NCBI GenBank assembly: GCA_011046405.1
Contig: DSAR01000181.1
Coordinates: 1-13,451, forward strand
Origin: Chloroflexota bacterium
Lineage (GTDB): Bacteria; Chloroflexota; Anaerolineae; B4-G1
Reading direction: 5' to 3'
DNA length: 13,451 nucleotides
Shown here: positions 6,306 to 13,146 of the stretch, one piece after another
How the letters are laid out: every line of letters starts with the position of its first letter
Numbering within the stretch: position 1 is the stretch's first letter
Position numbers and translations under genes: made by a program
The notes under the pieces: generated by a model
The model's input: the letters and a program-made list of their open reading frames with translations, nothing else
Told to the model about the DNA's origin: nothing
The model's database searches: none

Positions 6306-7232
6306 ATGGATGTAGACATATCGACGACCCTATGCGGCGTCCGTTTGCCTAACCCGACCGTGCTCGCCTCAGGGGTTCTGGGACTCAGTCACGAGGTGAT
6401 GGTGCGAGTCGCCGAGTCCGGCGTCGGCGGTGTGACCACCAAGTCATGTAGCATCAAACCACGCCCCGGCTACCATAACCCGGTCGTCCTGGATTGGGGA
6501 TCCGGGCTGATCAACGCCGTGGGGCTCTCCAACCCCGGGGTCGAGGTCATGGTGGAAGAAATTCAGGCGGCCAAGGAAATCCTGGCCCCTCTTGGCGTTC
6601 CCGTCATCGCCAGCATCTTCGCCGAGACGATCTACGACTTTGGCAATGCCGCCCGCTTTATCTCAGAAGCTCGCCCCGACCTGATCGAGGTGAACATCTC
6701 CTGTCCCAACATCGACGACCGTTATCGCTTGATGTTCGCCGCCGATCCCTACGTGGCCGGGCAGGTCACCCGGCGGGTCAAACTCAACACGGATATCCCG
6801 ATCCTGGTCAAACTCTCACCCAACGTGACCAATCTCGTGAAGATCGCCCAGGCCGTGGTCGAAGCCGGGGCCGACGGCATCACGGCCATCAACACGCTGG
6901 GGCCAGGCCTCATCCTCGACATCGAGACCGGTCACCCGGTGCTGGCTCACGGAACGGGCGGCATCAGTGGGCCAGCCATCCGCCCTATCGCCGTTCGCTG
7001 CGTGCGCGACATTTGCCAGGCCGTAGACGTGCCTGTGATAGCCGTAGGCGGCGTCGCTAACGGCCGGGACATCGTGGAAATGCTGATGGTCGGCGCGGCG
7101 GCTGTGGGTATCGGATCGGCCATCCATCATCGAGGGATCAAGGTCTTCGAAAAGGCGTGTGGGGAATTGAAGGATTACATGGTCACGCACAACTACAGCC
7201 GCTTGGGGGATTTCCGGGGAAAGGCGCTGTAG
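6306..7232 (+). CDS. pyrD: dihydroorotate dehydrogenase, class 1B-type catalytic subunit
   Basis: A cytoplasmic FMN TIM-barrel enzyme that oxidises dihydroorotate to orotate. From ATG 6306 it has 308 residues, matching the family. The N-terminal ISTTLCGVRLPNPTVLASG is typical; KSCSIKPRPGYHNP and GLINAVGLSNPG are FMN/substrate regions; NISCPN (130-135) contains the class 1 catalytic cysteine C133, as in 1A/1B enzymes with Cys as base. GGVANGRDIVEML and IGSAI form the C-terminal phosphate site. The ATG at 6306 has GGAG 6 bases upstream and aligns with family N-termini. An alternative GTG at 6279 overlaps the pyrE stop (GTGA) but lacks a Shine-Dalgarno. The electron-transfer subunit PyrK, usual for class 1B, is not next to it. 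Confidence 0.95.
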   Translation: MDVDISTTLCGVRLPNPTVLASGVLGLSHEVMVRVAESGVGGVTTKSCSIKPRPGYHNPVVLDWGSGLINAVGLSNPGVEVMVEEIQAAKEILAPLGVPVIASIFAETIYDFGNAARFISEARPDLIEVNISCPNIDDRYRLMFAADPYVAGQVTRRVKLNTDIPILVKLSPNVTNLVKIAQAVVEAGADGITAINTLGPGLILDIETGHPVLAHGTGGISGPAIRPIAVRCVRDICQAVDVPVIAVGGVANGRDIVEMLMVGAAAVGIGSAIHHRGIKVFEKACGELKDYMVTHNYSRLGDFRGKAL

Positions 7233-7249
7233 GTTGCAGGTTGCGAGTT

Positions 7250-7915
7250 TCAGGTTTCGGCCGGCGCGCTGCCGACAGCGCTGACCAGGAGCGATGCAAA
7301 TCCTAGCGCACAGACACTCACACCCCATCCGATCCCTACCGGCGCTCCATACAATGCAGACACCAACGGGCGGAAGCGCAGAAACTGGTACAGCGCCGGA
7401 AGCGCACCCACGAGGGCCAATGCAATCACTAAAGCCGAGCGGGTGCGCGCTGGCAGTGATCCGGACAAGGGCGTCAGCAGCGTGAGGAACGCCCCCACCG
7501 CGAGCAGGATCAACTGCCGGAGATATGGTGGATCAATCGTCAATGGGGTGCGCGTCGCCAGAGCGTGGCGCGTGGACTCAACGACGGCATAGGGCAACAA
7601 CATCGTCAATAGAAGAAAGCCGCTCCCCAAGGCAATCGCCCACCGCAACAGGCGGCTGCGAGCGCGCCCCGCGAAGAGCGAGAACAGGATCAATCCCGCG
7701 ATCAAGGGCAGGTAGAAAAAGGCGCGTACGGCCAGTCCATGACTCTGCGCTTGGGGAAAAAACTTGGCGAACTCAGCCAACTCCAACCCGGTCACCAGCA
7801 GGGCCGCGGACCGGTGGGGAATCCACGGGCCAAGATAACCCACACTGACCAGGACGAGCCCCAACCAGGCAGCCATAGAACGCAGCCTATTCAACAACCG
7901 GGAATCGTTTGACAT
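7250..7915 (-). CDS. hypothetical integral membrane protein (221 aa)
   Basis: I do not recognise the family. From ATG 7913-7915 (GGGGGAAA directly upstream) the protein has about six hydrophobic segments, among them AAWLGLVLVSVGYLGPWIP, AFFYLPLIAGLILFSLFAG, LRQLILLAVGAFLTLLTPLS and ALVIALALVGALPALYQFL. Arg clusters between segments (RARSRLLR, ARTRSA) mark cytoplasmic loops. It starts 10 bp after the stop of the small beta-flower-like gene and is the third gene of a minus-strand group headed by the vWA protein. It converges on pyrD with only 17 bp between stops; that gap has short GTTGCAGG-like repeats but no terminator hairpin. Confidence 0.75.
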   Translation of the reverse strand: MSNDSRLLNRLRSMAAWLGLVLVSVGYLGPWIPHRSAALLVTGLELAEFAKFFPQAQSHGLAVRAFFYLPLIAGLILFSLFAGRARSRLLRWAIALGSGFLLLTMLLPYAVVESTRHALATRTPLTIDPPYLRQLILLAVGAFLTLLTPLSGSLPARTRSALVIALALVGALPALYQFLRFRPLVSALYGAPVGIGWGVSVCALGFASLLVSAVGSAPAET

Positions 7916-7925
7916 TTTCCCCCGC

Positions 7926-8290
7926 TCACGATTCCCAATCGGGCCGCAAGTCGGAGATGTACTTGAATATCTCCGGTTCTTCCTCGAATACATCCACCTG
8001 ATTCCAGGGCAACTCGGCAAAGAGGGGCGCCAACGGGGCGCTGGCCGGCGGTCGAATCTTCTTGTAGGGAACATCGGGGGGCGATCGCAGACCCGATTCT
8101 GGCGAACGCGCTTTCGTAGAATACGCCCATCATCCGATAGGAAACCCACGTATAACCCGTCCCAATTATAGACATCTTTACCATCCAAGCAGCCAATCCA
8201 TTGCCCCTCGGCATCGTAAAGACGCCCTGACGCCCGATGTAGCAAGGCCGCCCAATCGCCGGCCGTCGAATCAATATACGTAAAATCCAA
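7926..8290 (-). pseudogene. small 4-fold beta-flower-like protein, split by a one-base frameshift
   Basis: The N-terminal part reads from TTG 8288-8290 (AAGGAG 9 bases upstream): LDFTYIDSTAGDW, then the repeat-like stretches GRLYDAEGQWIGCLDG and DVYNWDGLYVGFLSDDGRI. The C-terminal part continues in another frame as VPYKKIRPPASAPLAPLFAE and ends DLRPDWES with TGA at 7926-7928. One extra base in the six-C run (8076-8081 on the plus strand) joins the parts into a 121-residue protein (...CDRPPDVPYKK...). The YDxxGxxIG/VG repeats recall small 4-fold beta-flower proteins; that family call is from memory. The tail places the stop 10 bp before the membrane gene, so the whole frame fits an operon. This may be a true mutation, a sequencing error in the homopolymer, or recoding. 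Confidence 0.65.
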
Positions 8291-8318
8291 ACTGCACGAC
8301 TCCTTTCCTGCTAAAGGA

Positions 8319-9713
8319 TTAGTCGCTACCCTTATCAAACGTCTTCGTGCTTCGATGGCGACTGTACGCCTGGTGAACGGCACCTTTGGTCTTATCAGGT
8401 CCAGCTGCCATCGCCACGAACAGGTCGCGATGCGCCTCCGCCACCTGTTCGGCTACCTCGTCGCCCAATAGGGACGCATAATGGTGCAGTTCCTGGTGAC
8501 TCATTTGGACTTGCTTGTCGGCTGCCTGTCGCCCCTGAATGGCCGCGACCCGCACCGATCCCAATACACTGCGTGCCTGCATCTGTTCCAGGACTCGCTC
8601 GACGACGGGCCTCACAGCGCCAGCACGACGATCATACGCCTTCGGTTCGACGAAACGGACCGTCACCACGTTGAGCGACGTGGACAGCTCGTTGCCGGCT
8701 GGCGAGCGGTAACTGAAGCGTCCCTCGATGGGGAGCCGGGCACCTTCCGGCTGGGGCGGCAACAGCAAGCGCAACACAACTTCGAGGCGGGTATCGATGG
8801 GAATATCTCCAAGCTGAACGCCATTCCCCCCAATGGTATAAGCGGCCGAGAACGGCTGTATCCCGGTCCCTCCAGGCAACGTCAGGGACAACCGGGCGTC
8901 ACGGGCCGCCAGAGCACTGACCTCGCCCAACTCACCGGTGACGTAGGGCACGATCTGCTCAGCCCCCAGGACGTGGTAAAAACGCCCCCCACCCTGGATA
9001 GCGATCTCGACCATCAACGCCTCGTTGTAATCGCGGCCGACGCCGAGCGTCGAGATGGTCACGCCGGCCTTCTGCCCCTTCAGTGCTCGCGCGCCGAGCA
9101 GTTCCAGGTCGGTTTCTCCCACGTTGGCCTGCCCGTCGCTGAGCAACAGCACCAAATTGGTCTCCTGCAACTGGGTTCGAGCGGCTGCGACTCCAGCCTC
9201 CAACCCACCACAAAGAGCCGTCCGCCCGCCAGCCTGGACATCTTTCAAAGCATCCAACACGCTGCTCCGCAATTGACGATCCATCCGAGCCGGTTCGAAG
9301 ACCGTGCGGACCTCGTCGGCAAAGGTGACGAGAGAGAACGTGTCGCCATCGTGCAGATGTTGCACGGCCTGCCTTACCGCTTCCTTGGCCGACGCAATCT
9401 TCCCCCCGCGCATCGATCCCGAAACATCTAAAACGGCCACGAATCCCAGGGGATCGCGTCCACTCTCGGTGGGTGCGGCCTCCTCCTCAGGAACCTGGGA
9501 TGGGGTCTGGATCGTCACGACGAGGTGACGTTCGACGACGATTTGATCGGCTGGCGCATTGATCTGATCCAACTCCATCTGGACCTGAACGTAAGAGCGA
9601 GTCGCCGCTTGTTTCTCGAAAGTCAGCTCTCCCCCACAGCGAGCGCAAACCTTGACGCCCTGCGGCTCGTCCTGCAACAGACCACAATAAAGGCACCGCA
9701 TCAAGCTAGACAT
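8319..9713 (-). CDS. zinc-ribbon and von Willebrand factor A domain protein
   Basis: A 464-residue protein. The N-terminus has a zinc ribbon, C7-LY-C10 and C23-AR-C26. A vWA domain covers about 88-270 with a complete MIDAS: D96-V-S98-G-S100, T165 in GGRTAL and D193 in LLSDGQAN. The rest looks beta-rich (about 275-380: LSLTLPGGTGIQPFSAAYTI), then helical, as in vWA proteins of the chloride-channel-regulator-like or YfbK-like type. No signal peptide is present, so it is probably cytoplasmic. The start is ATG at 9713, with GGGAGG about 10 bases upstream. It is followed after 28 bp by the beta-flower-like gene and then a membrane gene. The likely role is metal-dependent protein binding or assembly; the partner is unknown. 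Confidence 0.9.
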   Translation of the reverse strand: MSSLMRCLYCGLLQDEPQGVKVCARCGGELTFEKQAATRSYVQVQMELDQINAPADQIVVERHLVVTIQTPSQVPEEEAAPTESGRDPLGFVAVLDVSGSMRGGKIASAKEAVRQAVQHLHDGDTFSLVTFADEVRTVFEPARMDRQLRSSVLDALKDVQAGGRTALCGGLEAGVAAARTQLQETNLVLLLSDGQANVGETDLELLGARALKGQKAGVTISTLGVGRDYNEALMVEIAIQGGGRFYHVLGAEQIVPYVTGELGEVSALAARDARLSLTLPGGTGIQPFSAAYTIGGNGVQLGDIPIDTRLEVVLRLLLPPQPEGARLPIEGRFSYRSPAGNELSTSLNVVTVRFVEPKAYDRRAGAVRPVVERVLEQMQARSVLGSVRVAAIQGRQAADKQVQMSHQELHHYASLLGDEVAEQVAEAHRDLFVAMAAGPDKTKGAVHQAYSRHRSTKTFDKGSD

Positions 9714-9820
9714 AGCGCTCCACCTCCCGTCGGTTAATCCAGTCAGGACTGGACGAAAAGCCCAGCTTATTTCCAGTATTTCAGTAGGCTTTCATCGGCT
9801 CCAGCTCGGCCTGGATATAG

Positions 9821-9972
9821 TTAGGACTTACGCAGTTGAAAGAAGTGGGACGCAGATGACGCTCCTGCGGAGCGGATGCAGACTTCCGCAGATAAAGACT
9901 CAAAAATCAGCGTTTATCCACGTTTTTCTGCGTCCAAAACCTTTTCTTAACGATCAAGTGCGTAACTCCTAA
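9821..9972. repeat. second type of TIR element (about 152 bp), non-coding
   Basis: TTAGGACTTACGCAGTTGA (9821-9839) is inverted at 9954-9972 with 17 of 19 bases matching. TAG borders both sides (9818-9820 and 9973-9975, the last overlapping AATAG), a possible 3-bp duplication. A nested pair GGACGCAGA (9848-9856) and TCTGCGTCC (9927-9935) encloses short GC-rich hairpin sequence. There is no coding capacity. It fills most of the 332-bp interval 9714-10045 between the vWA gene and the cyclase gene. The rest holds the vWA Shine-Dalgarno side and a possible promoter, and nothing else I can name. Confidence 0.7.
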
Positions 9973-9973
9973 T

Positions 9974-10003
9974 AGTATAACAAATAGACAAAAGGTTGTC
10001 CAA
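9974..10003 (-). promoter_or_regulatory. possible promoter for the vWA group
   Basis: On the minus strand, TTGGAC (9998-10003), 18 bp, TATACT (9974-9979). It would start about 250 bases upstream of the vWA gene and read through the TIR element. The spacer is slightly long and the evidence is only the two boxes. Confidence 0.35.
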
Positions 10004-10045
10004 TTTTCTCAGAAGTCATCTGCGGGGGGCACCCAATCAGGCACT

Positions 10046-11527
10046 TCAATTGCTCCCGATCGACTCATACAAACTCAAAGCGCTGATGATAGCCGAACGC
10101 ACAATGTGCTGAGGGGTATAGAGGCACTTCTCGATCCAGAGCGCGGGATAGATCTGCAGGTGATAGCGCTCGTATAGATATTGCGCCGCGTGATGAAAAA
10201 TGGCCGGGCGCAGCGCCGCCACCTCGCGATGGTACAGCGCCAACGCCTGCAGGCAGTAAGCCGTCTCTTCACTGCTCGGGCCGAAATAGCCCCAGGAGCC
10301 ATCCTGTCGTTGAGCAGCAATGAGGCAGTGGAGCATTTCTCGGGCCAGTTCATTATCGTGACCAATCGCCGCAATGATCGCGTGAGATAGCGTATAGTAC
10401 GGAGAAACGTGCCATTTATCGAACCAATGGGCGACTCGCAACCGCGAACGACAAAATTGGAGAGCTTTTTCCATCATCGCTGTACGCCGTCCATACGAGG
10501 GGCACACACGCAGGGCATCCAATAAGTGAATGTGCGCGCCAATAGAGGGATTTCTCTCGTAAGGATAGCACATGAAGTGGGATTCTCGTTCGTAAGAAGT
10601 AAAAACCTCCGGATTCACATCATATCTCGACTGGTACAACAACTTGAACACCAACGCTGTATCATCCAAATCGGGTACAGAATAGGTCTCTGAAAAGCCC
10701 ACACCGCTCTCGTCATCCCAAGCGGCGTACAACGCATCCAGGTGCGGTTTAGCGTGTGCGGCCAAATCGTCGAGCAGGCCAGCTAACGCCAAGTTGTACA
10801 ATACCCATCCTTTGTTGAATATCTCAATCGGATGCGCCGGCATCGCCGTGCCGCCATTGTCCATCAAAATATCCCTCAAGTACCGCCGGGCTGAGGGGTT
10901 ATCGCCACATCTATTCAAGAAATAAGCCGTAGCCGAGGACGAATTACCCAAAGAACCGTTTTCTTCTTGAAGCTCATCTGCCCGGTCGATATCCAGGTCA
11001 TTCCCCATAAACTCGAGCGAATGGGTGCTCGTCACCCCGCGTGAGTAAATCAGTTGTTCGGGAATTAGACGTAGTTTTACAGCCCGGATAGCCTTGTACT
11101 TCTCGCACACGTGATAGGGCAGATCCAAATTCAGGCATCTGGCCTCTTCCAACAATGTCGGCAAGATCAACTCAAATCCCACCGTCTCCGAGGAATCATA
11201 ATGCAAGAAATGGATATGCTGATGGATGTATTGTTCACCACGGCGTATCGCCTCGCGGTCGCGCGACCGATCGCCTCGCTCTGCCAATGCCACAATCGCC
11301 GCAAGCGTCGAAATAATCAGATCGTGATAATACGCTATCCTCCCCCCCCAACTGCCGTTGGGATATTGAGCCCTGCGCAGCCAATCCAACGCGCTAGGAT
11401 AAGCCGGCCCCGAGCATCCATTATTGCTTAGCACCCTGACGACCCAAGCCGTATCGTAAGCTGTACCAGACATGGCTTGTCGATCCATCCGATCCAATAA
11501 TTGACGGGCGTCATCTTTCAAATGCAC
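10046..11527 (-). CDS. class II diterpene cyclase (tuberculosinyl/halimadienyl or copalyl diphosphate synthase-like)
   Basis: A 493-residue terpene cyclase that would protonate and cyclise geranylgeranyl diphosphate without removing the diphosphate. Motifs (from the GTG start): STAYDTAW-like GTAYDTAWVVRV (about 21-32), NGSWG (57-61), TVGFELILPTLLEEA, ELQEENGSLGNSSSATAYF, the class II acid motif DLDD (286-289), FDKWHVSPYYTLSHAIIAA, QRQDGSWGYF and EETAYCLQALAL. No class I DDxxD metal motif or second domain is seen. Order and length closely resemble M. tuberculosis Rv3377c (501 residues) as I remember it. GTG 11525-11527 is chosen because AAGGAG lies 7 bases upstream; the longer ATG (11546-11548) lacks a Shine-Dalgarno. 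No GGPP synthase or class I partner is in the window, so the product skeleton cannot be told. Confidence 0.85.
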   Translation of the reverse strand: MHLKDDARQLLDRMDRQAMSGTAYDTAWVVRVLSNNGCSGPAYPSALDWLRRAQYPNGSWGGRIAYYHDLIISTLAAIVALAERGDRSRDREAIRRGEQYIHQHIHFLHYDSSETVGFELILPTLLEEARCLNLDLPYHVCEKYKAIRAVKLRLIPEQLIYSRGVTSTHSLEFMGNDLDIDRADELQEENGSLGNSSSATAYFLNRCGDNPSARRYLRDILMDNGGTAMPAHPIEIFNKGWVLYNLALAGLLDDLAAHAKPHLDALYAAWDDESGVGFSETYSVPDLDDTALVFKLLYQSRYDVNPEVFTSYERESHFMCYPYERNPSIGAHIHLLDALRVCPSYGRRTAMMEKALQFCRSRLRVAHWFDKWHVSPYYTLSHAIIAAIGHDNELAREMLHCLIAAQRQDGSWGYFGPSSEETAYCLQALALYHREVAALRPAIFHHAAQYLYERYHLQIYPALWIEKCLYTPQHIVRSAIISALSLYESIGSN

Positions 11528-11565
11528 TGCACATCTCCTTTTATTCATCCCTGGCGCAACCCACC

Positions 11566-11679
11566 TACTTTACTCAACAAGAGCACCTGACACATATGTA
11601 AGACAAAGGCAACATTGTGACCGTGGTCACAATGTTGCCTCCGCCTTACATATCCCCACCCAGATTATTGAGAAGATAC
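11566..11679. repeat. MITE-like palindromic element, copy 3, carrying a perfect 16-bp hairpin
   Basis: The right end TTATTGAGAAGATAC (11665-11679) is identical to the other two copies. The left end is weak: ACTTTACTCAACAA (11567-11580) resembles the inverse only in part, so the boundary is tentative. The cargo is a perfect stem AGGCAACATTGTGACC (11607-11622), GT centre, GGTCACAATGTTGCCT (11625-11640), extended by ATATGTAAG (11594-11602) and CTTACATAT (11645-11653). No T-run follows on either side, so it is not a classical terminator. It separates the ImmA-like gene from the cyclase gene. Confidence 0.6.
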
Positions 11680-11712
11680 AGCGGAACCTAATTCAGACGT
11701 CTCACCCAGGCC

Positions 11713-12477
11713 CTAATCATTCACAGGTTGGGTTAGCCACACAGTCGCCGACCGCTTCCACGTATTCACCAAATATCTTACATCCTGAAACAGTTTAGCG
11801 TCCGCGCTCAACCATCTCGCCACGTCTTTTGGTGTGAGCTGGATGTCGTCAATATCCACACCAACGCTTTGCCCGGCAACCCATGCCAAAAAGCGACTTT
11901 GCCAAGGCTCACCCAAAGAAAACAAAGCATCGGCCAAAACGCGCTCTGAACTGGCTTGGGGCGAGTAGTGTACAAGTTCATTCAATCGGCAAGCAGCCAT
12001 CGAAGTTGGCACTCTAAAACGAGCCGCCAGGTCCTCGACCGACATCGTGACAGCGCTGGTCGTCACCCAGGCGGCGGGCATAAGGAGACATCGCGCAAAC
12101 AAGTCACTGTATGCACGGGGATGTCCACCCTTTCCACATACTTCCGTAGCCCTGGATGTGTAACAATAAGCAACGTACAGTTCGCGGGCGATGCCTGCCC
12201 GCTGGACTTCATCCGGCAACGTAGGATCAACAACGATCAAACGTGAGCCATTGAGACCAGATCGATAGGTAGCAGCATACAACCCTAAACTCAATTCCAG
12301 AAGCACCAGGTTCTTGAAGATGGGTAATGGCTGCGCGATCATCGTTCGCACCGGTACCGGGGGCGCCTGCACGCCATAAGCCTGCAGCATACCCCAGGCC
12401 AGGCACTCCACGAGAAAAGTATTTTGGACCCGTTCTTTGTTTTTCATCACGTATTCTGGGCTCCAGGAACATCTCAC
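11713..12477 (-). CDS. ImmA/IrrE-like protein lacking the zinc site
   Basis: Up to 254 residues. The layout is that of ImmA/IrrE (PF06114-type) peptidases: an N-terminal helix and YGVQAPPVPVRTMIA (34-48), the strand LIVVDPTLPDEVQRAGIARE (80-99), the C-terminal LFARCLLMP (126-134) and the helix pair VEDLAARFRVPTSMAACRLN. The normal AHELGH is here A97-R98-E99-L-Y-V102, so both histidines of HExxH are gone, and the glutamate expected before FAxxLLMP is absent too. A proteolytic role is therefore unlikely; binding or regulation is the better guess. The C-terminal 80 residues are of unknown type. Start is uncertain: GTG 12477, GTG 12450 or ATG 12447; none has an ideal Shine-Dalgarno. It follows the 66-residue NHLP-like gene by 62 bp, probably in one transcript. 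Confidence 0.65.
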   Translation of the reverse strand: MRCSWSPEYVMKNKERVQNTFLVECLAWGMLQAYGVQAPPVPVRTMIAQPLPIFKNLVLLELSLGLYAATYRSGLNGSRLIVVDPTLPDEVQRAGIARELYVAYCYTSRATEVCGKGGHPRAYSDLFARCLLMPAAWVTTSAVTMSVEDLAARFRVPTSMAACRLNELVHYSPQASSERVLADALFSLGEPWQSRFLAWVAGQSVGVDIDDIQLTPKDVARWLSADAKLFQDVRYLVNTWKRSATVWLTQPVND

Positions 12478-12539
12478 TTAGGACAATCTCTTCTGGTCGG
12501 CCAAATCGAGACCCAATGCCGGCCACCACATCAATAAAA

Positions 12540-12740
12540 CTAGGACGTGAACCATTCATACAACTGATATGCAAACTCTTGAATAGAGCTGGCCTCAATC
12601 GTCAAAGCGATTTCCTCTTCTACGTCACTGAGGTCAAATGAAGCCAGAACCCGGGCACGTTCGCCATTCAAGAGCGCCTCGCAGAACTCATGGTCAAGCA
12701 AAGCTGCGCCAACAAGCGTTTGAATTGCTATCGACGACAT
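12540..12740 (-). CDS. NHLP-clan-like small protein 1 (66 aa)
   Basis: The start is ATG 12738-12740 after a strong GGGGAGGTGA. The product (LVGAALLDHEFCEALLNGER, then VLASFDLSDVEEEIALTIEA) aligns without gaps to its neighbour at 12920-13123, with about 21 identities in the first 60 positions, including F19, LLNG (23-26), R28, L32, F35, E41 and FA (56-57). The pattern D-x-x-F-x-x-x-L-L ... L-x-x-F-x-L-(S/T)-x-x-E is that of NHLP/Nif11-clan proteins (nitrile-hydratase-alpha-like leader peptides, Os1348 or Franean1_4349-like families), a recognition from memory. Unlike classical RiPP precursors there is no Gly/Cys-rich core: it ends LYEWFTS and has a single Cys20. It may be a leader-type adaptor rather than a precursor. 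Confidence 0.7.
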   Translation of the reverse strand: MSSIAIQTLVGAALLDHEFCEALLNGERARVLASFDLSDVEEEIALTIEASSIQEFAYQLYEWFTS

Positions 12741-12798
12741 CCTATCACCTCCCCGCTTCCGCTCACCTTCGACAATTATGCATTGCGATAAGAGAACG

Positions 12799-12913
12799 CA
12801 ACCATCCAGCCATCGTTACACAGAGTTCCCTGGAGATGTTCACGGAGACACACAAGAGTCTCCTCCGTGTGTCTCCATGCCCCTCCGTGTCCCAACGGTT
12901 TTTAGATGGTTGG
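12799..12913. repeat. inverted-repeat element between the two NHLP-like genes
   Basis: In the 179-bp gap 12741-12919, GGAGACACAC (12844-12853) pairs with GTGTGTCTCC (12867-12876); CTCCGTGT occurs twice (12864-12871, 12883-12890). The outer CAACCATC-like (12799-12806) and GATGGTTG-like (12905-12912) ends are inverted. No reading frame of note. It is similar in style to the other palindromic elements but not the same family. Confidence 0.5.
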
Positions 12914-12919
12914 ACACCC

Positions 12920-13123
12920 TCAAACTCTGGCGTTGGGTTGGCTGAGCGCTCCCGCGAATGCCTCGAGCGTGTCGGCCTTGACTGCCATAATCGCTTGTTT
13001 CTCGGCCTCCGTGAAGCTAAAGGCATCCAACGCCTCGTAACGCTGCCCATTGAGCAAACGCGTCCGAAAATCCAGGTCGGTAAGAGCGAGCCAAACCAAT
13101 TCATCAATTCTATGTTTAGACAT
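12920..13123 (-). CDS. NHLP-clan-like small protein 2 (67 aa)
   Basis: ATG 13121-13123 with AAAGGTGAG 3-5 bases upstream. The sequence runs IDELVWLALTDLDFRTRLLN, then GQRYEALDAFSFTEAEKQAI and ends FAGALSQPNARV. It is a paralogue of the 66-residue protein, colinear and ungapped over 60 residues, sharing the DxxF...LLNGxR...L..F...E...FA..L signature of NHLP/Nif11-like leader proteins. It has no cysteine and no glycine-rich core, so on its own it is not an obvious RiPP precursor. It begins 23 bp after the stop of the secreted-peptide gene, which argues for one operon: secreted peptide, NHLP-like 2, NHLP-like 1, ImmA-like protein. Confidence 0.7.
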   Translation of the reverse strand: MSKHRIDELVWLALTDLDFRTRLLNGQRYEALDAFSFTEAEKQAIMAVKADTLEAFAGALSQPNARV

Positions 13124-13146
13124 GACTCACCTTTGCACAAGTCTAT

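Noticed and set aside
7891..8274. Minus-strand open frame of 127 codons across the beta-flower-like and membrane genes
   Set aside because: Its sequence overlaps two better-supported frames in a third frame and shows no domain features.
8481..9431. Plus-strand open frame of about 316 codons opposite the vWA gene
   Set aside because: Antisense shadow; the minus strand has a complete MIDAS and zinc ribbon.
9770..9825. Minus-strand tail reading YIQAELEPMKAY followed by TGA next to the TIR element
   Set aside because: It could be the end of a gene cut by the element, but a dozen codons are too few to support a call.
11607..11640. Rho-independent terminator
   Set aside because: A very strong stem but no T-run on either strand; treated as palindromic cargo instead.
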